This document shows, one piece after another, positions 53,084-60,676 of a stretch of DNA of 64,000 nucleotides. Location of the stretch: NCBI RefSeq assembly GCF_023746615.1, contig NZ_CP082275.1:2170001-2234000 (forward strand), in the 5' to 3' direction. Both the position numbers and the translations under genes were made by a program. A model generated the notes under the pieces. It did no database searches. It was not told where the DNA came from and worked only from the letters and a program-made list of their open reading frames with translations. The first letter of the stretch is position 1. Each line of letters begins with the position of its first letter. The stretch comes from Grimontia kaedaensis. GTDB lineage: Bacteria > Pseudomonadota > Gammaproteobacteria > Enterobacterales > Vibrionaceae.

Positions 53084-54376
53084 TTAGTGCAGTTTCAGGG
53101 ACGGGCGAAGTACACGGTTGATGCGGCTAACCACCATCATCAAGCCGGTTTTAATCACACCATGCAGCGCGATCTGGTGCATTCGGTACAAAGAGATGTA
53201 AACCACACGCGCCAGTCGGCCTTCTACCATCATCGAACCACGGGTCAAGTTACCCATGAGGCTACCTACGGTTGAAAAGCGGCTTAAGGAAACCAGTGAA
53301 CCATGGTCTTTGTAAGTGTATGGTTTTAGTTCACGGTCTGTCACTTTCGCTACGATATTTGAGAAACAACGGCTTGCCATCTGGTGTGCTGACTGAGCAC
53401 GAGGTGGGACCATATTACCGTCTGGTTGCTCACAAGCTGCACAATCACCGATAACAAAGATGTCTTCGTCACGGGTGGTTTGCAGCGTTGATTTCACCAC
53501 CAATTGGTTGATTCGGTTAGTTTCAAGGCCTGCAATGTCTTTAAGGAAATCTGGCGCTTTGATACCGGCTGCCCATACCATGATTTGCGCTGGGATCTTG
53601 TCGCCGTCTTTGGTTACCAAACCATCTTCATCCGCTTTGACAACCATGGTCGCCGTCCGAACGTTCACACCCAGCTTGATCAATTCTTGCTGCGCCGCAC
53701 CAGAAATACGTGGCGGTAATGCAGGAAGAATACGCTCACCAGCCTCAACCAGAGTAACGTTCAGCTTAGAGCTATCGAGGTCCTGAAAACCGTAGTTGTG
53801 CAGTTCTTTGATGGCATTGTGCAGTTCCGCCGAAAGCTCGACACCTGTCGCACCGCCACCAACAATCGCAATATCAACTTTACCTTTACCAGATTTCGCA
53901 TGCAGTTTCAGGAACTCATTGTTCATTTCGTTACGGAAACGGCGTGCCTGTTCTGGGCTATCCAGGAAGATACAGTTGTCGCGAACACCTGCTGTGTTGA
54001 AGTCGTTGGAAGTGGAACCGATTGCCATCACCAAAACGTCATAGCTTAGCTCACGCTCAGGCATCAGCAGTTCACCGTCTTCTTCGTCGTGCAACGCTGC
54101 CAATTTAATGGTTTTGTTTTCACGATCGATGCCAGACAGGCTACCGAGTTGAAAATCGAAATAGTGGTTTTTTGCGTGAGCGCGGTAGCTGATTGCATCA
54201 ACGCCTTCGTCAAGAGAGCCTGTTGCCACTTCGTGCAGAAGCGGTTTCCAGAGATGACTCGCTTTACGATCTACAAGAGTGACTTTGGCGCGTCCTTTAC
54301 GTCCAAGTGTGCGTCCTAGTTTGGTTGCCAATTCGAGGCCACCAGCACCGCCACCGACTACAATAATTTTGGTCAC
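53084..54376 (-). CDS. ndh: NADH dehydrogenase II
   Basis: A 430-residue non-proton-pumping dehydrogenase of the inner membrane surface. The FAD loop VVGGGAGGLELATKLG is at the N-terminus, a second NADH loop IAVGGGATGVELSAEL-like (VDIAIVGGGATGVELSAEL) near residue 170, and VWAAGIKAPDFLKDI and IFVIGDCAACEQPDG follow. Length and motifs match E. coli Ndh (434). It is the last gene of the hinT-to-ndh syntenic block and has its own promoter region upstream. Confidence 0.97.
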   Translation of the reverse strand: MTKIIVVGGGAGGLELATKLGRTLGRKGRAKVTLVDRKASHLWKPLLHEVATGSLDEGVDAISYRAHAKNHYFDFQLGSLSGIDRENKTIKLAALHDEEDGELLMPERELSYDVLVMAIGSTSNDFNTAGVRDNCIFLDSPEQARRFRNEMNNEFLKLHAKSGKGKVDIAIVGGGATGVELSAELHNAIKELHNYGFQDLDSSKLNVTLVEAGERILPALPPRISGAAQQELIKLGVNVRTATMVVKADEDGLVTKDGDKIPAQIMVWAAGIKAPDFLKDIAGLETNRINQLVVKSTLQTTRDEDIFVIGDCAACEQPDGNMVPPRAQSAHQMASRCFSNIVAKVTDRELKPYTYKDHGSLVSLSRFSTVGSLMGNLTRGSMMVEGRLARVVYISLYRMHQIALHGVIKTGLMMVVSRINRVLRPSLKLH

Positions 54377-54723
54377 GATTACTTCCTCACCATGATTTAA
54401 ATACGAAAAAATTGGGCTACATCCCGCGATGACAAAATCGCGTTATGAAAGAAAATATGTTTAAACAACCTTCGTATTCGGTCGATTATAAATATCGCTT
54501 GGAGAGGTAAAGAGCTTTTGTTTTCAACGTTATAAACGCGCATTTTTGTTTATGTTTTGTTGCACGCTGCCACCCGCATTTTCATGACATGATGCTCATT
54601 TTTTTGTTGAAACCATTATACAGGTCACTTGATCTCAATCAATTTTTAAATCCTTAAATCCACACTAAAAGCAGCGAAAATAAGCGAGACTGATGATAAT
54701 TACGTCACTACACAACATTGCAA

Positions 54724-54762
54724 ATACAAAAAGAGCACCAACCTTAACAAATGATGCTCTTT
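54724..54762 (-). terminator. Terminator of ycfP
   Basis: On the minus strand AAAGAGCA pairs with TGCTCTTT across a 17-base loop and is followed by TTTTT. Confidence 0.7.
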
Positions 54763-54770
54763 AAACCATA

Positions 54771-54946
54771 TATACCCAAATAACCTGAAGATGCCGGATT
54801 CAGCGAGTTTGACTGGCGTTGTGATCACGGCGTTTCTTTGTAGGTATAGTCACCTCCATCAACAAGGGACAACAAAGAGCACGGCGTCAGTCAACTCGCC
54901 CAAAGGGAGGCCCTCAATGCGAGCATCTTTAGATTGTTTGGGTATA
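54771..54946. repeat. 176-bp palindromic element with TATACCC ends (MITE-like)
   Basis: The left end (54771-54794, TATACCCAAAT...GAAGATGC) matches the complement of the right end (54923-54946) at 21 of 24 positions. Inside, GCGAGTTTGACTGGCG pairs with the complement of CGTCAGTCAACTCGC, and CACGGCG also recurs in inverted form. There is no coding capacity. The structure fits a non-autonomous transposed repeat; I recall similar TATACCCAAA repeats scattered in Vibrio genomes. Confidence 0.75.
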
Positions 54947-54955
54947 AGCGAAATG

Positions 54956-55495
54956 TTAAGCGTTTTTAAACGCTTTCATTGCCTGCAGATGGTGAGAGAT
55001 GCTTTTAAACTTATGTGTCTGCGTTTCATCCCAAACAATGTCGTAGTAAGGGCTCAATGCTTCTTCTGAACGCGAGTTGTCCAAAAGCTCATCTTCTTTT
55101 GATAACACCACCATGCAGCGACCGGCATTCTTGGTGCGGAAATTCTCAATACACTTAGTTGCAATGTCGGCATACTCTTCGGGTCGGTCGATACGTCCTT
55201 CCATATTTTCCTGCGGGAAGAGGTTCGGATTGAAGATCACCTGCTTGATGCCACTGAGAAAGCCAATACGCTCAGACCAGAAGCCGCCAAGCCCGACACC
55301 ACAAATCATTGGCGATTTATCGTCTGACATTTCCATTTGTTTGCTCACTTCTTTGAGAAGGTGCTGCATGTCGTGCTTGGGGTGAAGTGTGCTGTAGTTG
55401 ATGAAGCGAACGTCTGGGTCAATAAATTGCAGTTGCATGACCTTTTCGTGGTTTCCCGGGCTGTTTGAATCAAAGCCGTGAAGATAAATGATCAC
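54956..55495 (-). CDS. ycfP: YcfP (YqiA/YcfP-family esterase-fold protein)
   Basis: A 179-residue protein with an alpha/beta-hydrolase start IIYLHGFDSNSPGNHEKVMQLQF and a GVGLGGFWSERIGFLSG nucleophile-elbow-like region. The start is GTG at 55495, behind GAGAGGG. It matches E. coli YcfP (180 residues) in length and sequence and lies upstream of ndh as there. Its substrate is unknown. In E. coli nagZ sits immediately before it; here it does not. Confidence 0.92.
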   Translation of the reverse strand: MIIYLHGFDSNSPGNHEKVMQLQFIDPDVRFINYSTLHPKHDMQHLLKEVSKQMEMSDDKSPMICGVGLGGFWSERIGFLSGIKQVIFNPNLFPQENMEGRIDRPEEYADIATKCIENFRTKNAGRCMVVLSKEDELLDNSRSEEALSPYYDIVWDETQTHKFKSISHHLQAMKAFKNA

Positions 55496-55705
55496 TAAAA
55501 GTCCCTCTCACTCGTCGCTGGTTCACCCAGCTTTTAATCTTTTCCCAAGTTAACCGCTTTAAATGGCATTGAACCGAAAAACCAGCGGGTTCAAAAAGCT
55601 TGGTCCAGAAATACTACCACTCAATCACGCACATTATTAAGGGTTAAGACAGAAACACGGGTACGGCTCAAGGTTTTGAGACGAATTGGCGATTACCAGG
55701 CCACA

Positions 55706-56557
55706 CTAGTTCAAAACGGCAGCGATGTCTTCGCTGTAAGAGGCAAGCTTGTTGCGCATTGCGGTTCGTTGCTTCTGTGACAGATGGCGATCTAGACGCT
55801 GCAAAAGCTCATAACGTCGGGCTAAATACAACGCCATGTCGTTTTTGTGCTGCTCACTTTGGAACGCAATCAGATGGGAGAAATAGGCATTGATTCGCTC
55901 GCCAAGATTGGGGTCTTGCCGGTTCATCAATATCCCTTCAAGTTCTGTCATTAATTCATCACGAATCGAATAAAACACAGGGCGCATTTCGATTTGGTAT
56001 CCTGCCATTTCCAGAAACTGTTTCTTCTGTTTGGCATTGACCGAATCTACCCAAAACTCTGCCCGTTCGACTAACCGTTTCTGACGGCGCACCTGCTGCT
56101 CGTCTGCACTGCCTTCGTTGGCCTTCTCGACCGCTTCTTCGATGTTTTTGTTAACGGTGTCGAGCCAATTCTGGGCCTGCTCGTCACTCATCGATGAAAT
56201 CAAATTCACAAGAGTTGGGGTCAGTCCTTCCAGTGAAGCCTTGATACGGGTATTAACAAGGTGGTGATAGTCACCAATGCGCGTGTAAGACAGCGGCTTC
56301 GCCATATCTGCTTCAAGTTGGTCGAGCAAAGCCTGAATTTTTGGCAATTCGTTCTGGCGATGCCATTCGTGGAATGCTTCAAGATCGTTATCCAGCTGTT
56401 TTTGCTGAGCAGATGTTGTGTCAACGTAGTCAGAGAGGTAGTAGTCAATCCAGAAAGGAAGCGTGTTGTAAGCAAACTGGTTGGTGCAGGCAGAAACCAG
56501 GAATACAGCAGCCAGCGACAAAAAGAAGTGTCTGACAGAAGATTTGCTGAATTTCAT
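55706..56557 (-). CDS. DUF6279 family lipoprotein
   Basis: A 283-residue predicted outer-membrane lipoprotein; the signal peptide ends LVSACTNQFAYN with lipobox LVSAC. The rest is mostly helical with many charged residues (DLEAFHEWHRQNELPKIQALLDQLEADMAK), and its opening FAYNTLPFWIDYYLSDYVDTTSAQQ is the DUF6279 signature as I recall it. Function unknown. It lies 35 bp after thiK and looks like the last gene of the hinT operon. Confidence 0.82.
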   Translation of the reverse strand: MKFSKSSVRHFFLSLAAVFLVSACTNQFAYNTLPFWIDYYLSDYVDTTSAQQKQLDNDLEAFHEWHRQNELPKIQALLDQLEADMAKPLSYTRIGDYHHLVNTRIKASLEGLTPTLVNLISSMSDEQAQNWLDTVNKNIEEAVEKANEGSADEQQVRRQKRLVERAEFWVDSVNAKQKKQFLEMAGYQIEMRPVFYSIRDELMTELEGILMNRQDPNLGERINAYFSHLIAFQSEQHKNDMALYLARRYELLQRLDRHLSQKQRTAMRNKLASYSEDIAAVLN

Positions 56558-56592
56558 TTCCTTCGCTCTCCTTTTATACGTCCTACCTTCAT

Positions 56593-57435
56593 TTAACTCA
56601 CGATGTGAGCTTCAAGCTGTCTCAGGAAAAATGCACTTCTTTCCTGATAGATGCCTTCACCATAAAGCTCATAACCCAATGCAAACCACAACACACTCAG
56701 GTAAGCCGCCACTGGCTGCCATTTTCTGCACGCATCAAGCCAATCGGCGACAGAGTCTATACGTCTAATTTGACAGTATCGATTCACCAAGGTTTCAAGA
56801 TCCAATCCATTTGCGAGAGAGGTCATCACTAAGTCCATCGCCGGATCGCCCAACGCTGCATATTCCCAATCGATGACTTTAACTTCACCGTCATTTTGGC
56901 GGATAAAGTTGTAGTAACCCAAGTCATAGTGGCAAGTAGTAAGCGGCAAGCCTGAGGTAAATCGATGCGTCTGAAAGTGCTCATGAACCGCATTCAATGA
57001 ATCGTTCAACGAGCTTGCGGAAAGGTTACTGTAGTACACCAACCCTTTATCGAAAGGGTCAAACGTGTTCGAAAGAGGTGGTAATTCGTGGACCTTAACT
57101 TGAAGTGTCGCGGCGATGTCCAACGAAGCCTCCGTCATGGTCTCACCTTCAATCCAAGGGTTCAGTAACCCCTCCGGATAACGTTTTACTGGCTGGACAG
57201 TCAAGCCTGCTGTTGACGCTAAGGTTAAGGCTTCAAATTCATTATCACGGCTTAAGCCAAATGCCTTTGTAGATGCGGCCTCTGGTCGCCAAACATATTG
57301 GCCCCCTTCATTCGCAGTCAGTTTCATACAGCGGTTACTTAATCCGCCCTCAAGAAATTCTGCCTGCTCAATAATAAAATCAGGCCACAGTCTTTCAATG
57401 ACTGCGGCCTTTTCTTTTTCATCAGCTGAAAGCAA
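56593..57435 (-). CDS. thiK: Thiamine kinase ThiK (APH-fold phosphotransferase)
   Basis: A 280-residue kinase with the APH-type catalytic loop TCHYDLGYYNFI (HxDxxxxN) near residue 170 and the metal-binding VIDWEYAALGDPAMDLV near 190. It phosphorylates thiamine for salvage. Size and operon position (after lpoB, before ycfP) match E. coli thiK. It is 3 bp after lpoB. No TPP riboswitch was seen in the operon. Confidence 0.9.
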   Translation of the reverse strand: MLSADEKEKAAVIERLWPDFIIEQAEFLEGGLSNRCMKLTANEGGQYVWRPEAASTKAFGLSRDNEFEALTLASTAGLTVQPVKRYPEGLLNPWIEGETMTEASLDIAATLQVKVHELPPLSNTFDPFDKGLVYYSNLSASSLNDSLNAVHEHFQTHRFTSGLPLTTCHYDLGYYNFIRQNDGEVKVIDWEYAALGDPAMDLVMTSLANGLDLETLVNRYCQIRRIDSVADWLDACRKWQPVAAYLSVLWFALGYELYGEGIYQERSAFFLRQLEAHIVS

Positions 57436-57438
57436 TGA

Positions 57439-58032
57439 TTACCATCCAATCAGAGACTTAGACTGCTTCTTGCGGATTTCAGTTTCATCAGCCCACTCGA
57501 TAAGGCCGGTTTCCAGATCCATCAGACGCATGGTCATTTTGTAGTAAACGTCTTTGTCGCTGCCGTCTTGCTTGTTGATGCTAGACAGGTTGCCATACAG
57601 CATGTATTGCGCACCGACCATTTTACCAAACTGAATGGCAGTACCTGGGTTTACCAGCGCATCATTGTTTTGGAAATCCAGTTGCTCACGAACCGCTTCA
57701 ACGCGGGTCATGTCAACAAAGCGGAATTTGCCAGAGTTAATCAGACGGGTGCTGATGGTGTCAGTGATTGATTCAGTATCAATATGCTCAGCGGTTTTGT
57801 TCTTGATTGACTCTACAAACACGATTGGGCGGTTGCTGCGGGTAATGGCAGTAACGGAACCGGAAGACAGCATGCTATCTGTCATTTCTACTGCGATTTT
57901 TTGCAGATCCGTCGAGCCGAAATCAATCGTCGTCGTTTCCACTTCCTGAGCATCACCGTAGCTTACCTGCTTGGCACAACCACCCAAGATGAGCGCTGCA
58001 GCACCCACGAGCACAATTAAGCTTTTTTTCAT
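57439..58032 (-). CDS. lpoB: Penicillin-binding protein activator LpoB
   Basis: A 197-residue outer-membrane lipoprotein (MKKSLIVLVGAAALILGGC, lipobox LGGC) that reaches through the peptidoglycan to activate PBP1B. ATG 58032 is chosen for its signal peptide; a longer frame adds unrelated residues. The globular part has TDLQKIAVEMTDSMLSSG and VREQLDFQNNDALVNPGTAIQFGKMVGAQYMLYGNLSSI, as in E. coli. The linker after the lipobox is short. It lies between ycfL and thiK. Confidence 0.95.
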   Translation of the reverse strand: MKKSLIVLVGAAALILGGCAKQVSYGDAQEVETTTIDFGSTDLQKIAVEMTDSMLSSGSVTAITRSNRPIVFVESIKNKTAEHIDTESITDTISTRLINSGKFRFVDMTRVEAVREQLDFQNNDALVNPGTAIQFGKMVGAQYMLYGNLSSINKQDGSDKDVYYKMTMRLMDLETGLIEWADETEIRKKQSKSLIGW

Positions 58033-58054
58033 TGGCTTACCTATTTCGTTATAG

Positions 58055-58441
58055 TCATTGAATATTTCTGAGCGAGACGCGGAAGTTCTTCGCATTTGGG
58101 TTCAGTGCCACACCTTGAAGTGTCACGGATTCCCCACCGTAAACGATAAACTGACGCCACGGCGACTTGCCGCTGTCTACTTCAAGACCTTGAGCGTCAT
58201 ACCAGTTAAAGCGGTACTGCAGGTCTTGGGACTCGTCACTCTTATTGGTCACCATCACCTGAGCCAGCAGTCGTTCATTCACGACACTGGTTTTTGCGTT
58301 GCCAAATTCGAGGTTTTTCGCCAACACCGAATTTCCCAACACCACATTCTGATTACTGCTATCTATGCTGATGCCAGCTGTGTTGTTCGCACAACCTGCC
58401 AGCAACATACTTGCTGATAACAGAACTGCTGCATATTTCAT
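58055..58441 (-). CDS. ycfL: YcfL-family lipoprotein
   Basis: A 128-residue lipoprotein (lipobox MLLAGC) with a beta-rich YcfL/DUF1425 domain (VVNERLLAQVMVTNKSDESQDLQYRFNWYDAQGLEVD). AGGAGG lies six bases before ATG 58441, preceded by another ATG at 58444. It lies between COG3014 and lpoB genes, as in E. coli near hinT. Its function is unknown; the genomic link is to LpoB. Confidence 0.9.
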   Translation of the reverse strand: MKYAAVLLSASMLLAGCANNTAGISIDSSNQNVVLGNSVLAKNLEFGNAKTSVVNERLLAQVMVTNKSDESQDLQYRFNWYDAQGLEVDSGKSPWRQFIVYGGESVTLQGVALNPNAKNFRVSLRNIQ

Positions 58442-59883
58442 CATATGCCTCCTAATATCCCCTGCCAATGAACCACTTGACCGCCCTGCCTGGAAAGCCA
58501 AACTAACGTGGTTTTTCCTGATTCTATGTTTACGTTAATGGATTGTCCGTCAGCGTTCACAGTATGCTGACCTTTGGAATAAAACCCGCTATAGACGCCT
58601 GCACTTTCAGGCAGCGTCTGCCAGCTTCTGGTATCCGGTTGCTCACTCAACACATTAAAGATGTTGACGACGAGATTGCCAATGCCACTTTCATCATTTT
58701 CTGACAAAGACTTACGCATCTCATTTTTTGCCACAACGCGCAGGATTTGCCTTACTGCCATTGCTGGCATCGCTTCACTCAATGCGTTTTGCGCCATACC
58801 GTTAACATTCGCCAGTTGCTCTGGCTTTACCGACTGACCATCCACCGTTATAGCTCTTTGAGGTGTAGCGCTATGAGAACGATAGTACGGGAGGCTGACC
58901 GTATGCGCTTCGAGGTTACCACTGCTGTCAGACAGCCACAGCGGCAATCGCCAGAAGTCTCGGGCATTCACTACGCCTTGTTCATTTAGTACGACCAACT
59001 GACCTTTTGTTCTGTCCGGGCGTTGATACTTACCGTATTTTTCCTCAAGCAATTTCAGTTCATCGCGTCGCCCCTGACGAAAAGCCACCCGTTTCGCAGC
59101 CTCTGCAATAAATTGATTGTCAGGCTCTAAGGCCAGCGCACGATTGTAATCAATAAATGCACCATTGAGATTACCCTCCGCTTCGTAGAGAAGCGCGGAG
59201 AAGTAAAACAGATAGCCGTTTTGCACTGAGCCTAATAGATTACCTGCTGGTGGGTACTTTGAAAGAACCGCACCAACATTATCGTCAATGCTATTTTGCG
59301 ACGCTGTTTTTGAAGCATTGCGAAGCTCATCCTCACGCAACTTCTTCGCACGCTTCTGAACCTGATTAGCGCGTCTTGCCTCGACCAAAGCGCCTTGCAG
59401 ATCATTTTCCTGCAAGTAATTCAGCATCAGGTACAAGTGAAGAAAACCCAATTCATAGTCCGGTGGCATGTAGGTAATCATATTGTCATTGGTCACCAAA
59501 GCGCCTAACTGATCAACACCTTTAGAGAGCTGGATAATGGCTTTGTCTTGTTGTTCAGTTGCTGCAAAATCTGCTTGTTCCAGCGCGGCTTTGCTTTGTT
59601 CAAGGTTACCGGAAAGCAGAGACAGACGCCCTTTTTCCATGCCATCAAGAATTTCACCGTCTGGCGAATCCGGTAACTGTTCCAGTGCTTGTTGATATTC
59701 GCCTTGCGTAACCAAAGCATGTGGTTGTTGCAATGCAGCAGAATAATGGCTGAACAGCGCCTGTGCAGAAAGATTGGCGCAACCAACCAGACTAAGTCCA
59801 AGGCTGAATGCCACCAATTTCTTTGTGAACGAAAAATTGGCTCTGCGCCTGTCAGCGAGAGCTAAAGAAAGCTTTATAATCAT
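58441..59883 (-). CDS. COG3014-family lipoprotein with TPR-like repeats
   Basis: A 480-residue predicted lipoprotein. The signal peptide (FSFTKKLVAFSLGLSLVGC) has lipobox LVGC. The rest has tetratricopeptide-like helices (for example GEYQQALEQLPDSPDGEIL and GNLNGAFIDYNRALALEPDNQ) and a conserved C-terminal region. It is not present in the E. coli hinT operon but is common in Vibrio and Shewanella beside ycfL and lpoB. Its start overlaps the hinT stop (TAATG). A role with LpoB in wall synthesis is inference. Confidence 0.83.
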   Translation of the reverse strand: MIIKLSLALADRRRANFSFTKKLVAFSLGLSLVGCANLSAQALFSHYSAALQQPHALVTQGEYQQALEQLPDSPDGEILDGMEKGRLSLLSGNLEQSKAALEQADFAATEQQDKAIIQLSKGVDQLGALVTNDNMITYMPPDYELGFLHLYLMLNYLQENDLQGALVEARRANQVQKRAKKLREDELRNASKTASQNSIDDNVGAVLSKYPPAGNLLGSVQNGYLFYFSALLYEAEGNLNGAFIDYNRALALEPDNQFIAEAAKRVAFRQGRRDELKLLEEKYGKYQRPDRTKGQLVVLNEQGVVNARDFWRLPLWLSDSSGNLEAHTVSLPYYRSHSATPQRAITVDGQSVKPEQLANVNGMAQNALSEAMPAMAVRQILRVVAKNEMRKSLSENDESGIGNLVVNIFNVLSEQPDTRSWQTLPESAGVYSGFYSKGQHTVNADGQSINVNIESGKTTLVWLSRQGGQVVHWQGILGGI

Positions 59884-60233
59884 TAACCAATCAGCATTGG
59901 TCCCAGAGGACGACCACCCACCAAATGCATGTGAATATGGTAAACCTCTTGGCCACCGTGGTTGTTGCAGTTCATGATCAAACGATAGCCGTCTTCTGCA
60001 ATACCTTCATCCGCCGCCAGCTTCCGCGCCACGGTGAACATGCGGCCCAAAGCCGCTTCATCTTCACCTTCGATGTCGTTAACCGTCGGGATCAGCTTGT
60101 TGGGAATGATAAGAATATGACTTGGAGCACGAGGGTTGATGTCTCGGAATGCGGTCACAAGATCGTCTTGGTAAACCACGTCTGCCGGGATTTCATTACG
60201 AATGATTTTACTGAATATGGTTTCTTCAGCCAC
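59883..60233 (-). CDS. hinT: Purine nucleoside phosphoramidase HinT (HIT family)
   Basis: A 116-residue HIT-domain protein with the catalytic VYHIHMHLVGGRPLGP motif (HxHxH) and start EETIFSKIIRNEIPADVVYQDD. It hydrolyses nucleoside 5'-phosphoramidates and some adenylates. It is the first gene of the operon hinT-COG3014-ycfL-lpoB-thiK-DUF6279. Confidence 0.96.
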   Translation of the reverse strand: MAEETIFSKIIRNEIPADVVYQDDLVTAFRDINPRAPSHILIIPNKLIPTVNDIEGEDEAALGRMFTVARKLAADEGIAEDGYRLIMNCNNHGGQEVYHIHMHLVGGRPLGPMLIG

Positions 60234-60676
60234 GGGTTACTCCAAATGAATCAGTTATAGAGCTGTAAGTATGCTAGAGACAAAGGAATTGGGCAATAAT
60301 GAACAGTGTTTTTTATCACACTTCGTGTGTCATACACCAAATCTTCGCTTTCCGTAACAATTTCAGTCCAACCCAGAAACAGCTTTCGGCTCTGCTTATC
60401 AACCCTCAACTGTTTATTAACCACTCTCTCAACAAATTTGCGTCTCACTTCAAAGGTTCGAAAGTAATGACCTTTTTAAGTTTAAAGTTTTTGAAATACT
60501 GGCGGATGACTAGAAAAGCGATGTGTTAGAACAAACGAATCTGCTGGCCAAAATCGACCAGTATGAGACGTGATAGAAGAATAACCATTGGCGTCATCAT
60601 TAAGCGGGTTCCTTTTCTTTTGCTTTGAACTCGTGTATCGGGAGGCATCGGCTAATCACCGGTGGGAGGAATATAA
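60234..60676. other. Divergent promoter region, hinT operon / MCP
   Basis: About 443 bp. It holds the FliA-type promoter (60483-60509) for the MCP and a small hairpin near 60318 (CACAC/GTGTG around TTC), followed by no T-tract. No gene was recognised. Confidence 0.6.
60483..60509 (+). promoter_or_regulatory. FliA (sigma-28) type promoter of the MCP gene
   Basis: TAAAGTTT (60483-60490), an 11-bp spacer, and GCGGATGA (60502-60509) match the sigma-28 consensus TAAAGTTT-N11-GCCGATAA at 14 of 16 positions with correct spacing. It lies about 170 bp upstream of the start. Confidence 0.7.

Larger units (their letters stand above)
54377..54955. other. Intergenic region between ycfP and ndh
   Basis: About 580 bp. 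The left half should hold the ndh promoter (AT-rich, with no recognised operator). The rest holds a ycfP terminator (54724-54762) and a palindromic repeat (54771-54946). No gene was seen. Confidence 0.7.

Noticed and set aside
57436..57438. TPP riboswitch for thiK
   Set aside because: thiK is in the middle of an operon with a 3-bp gap upstream; no thi-box sequence was seen before hinT either.
60310..60345. Hairpin CACAC-TTC-GTGTG as a terminator
   Set aside because: Stem of five pairs only and no T-tract in either direction; it lies in a promoter region.
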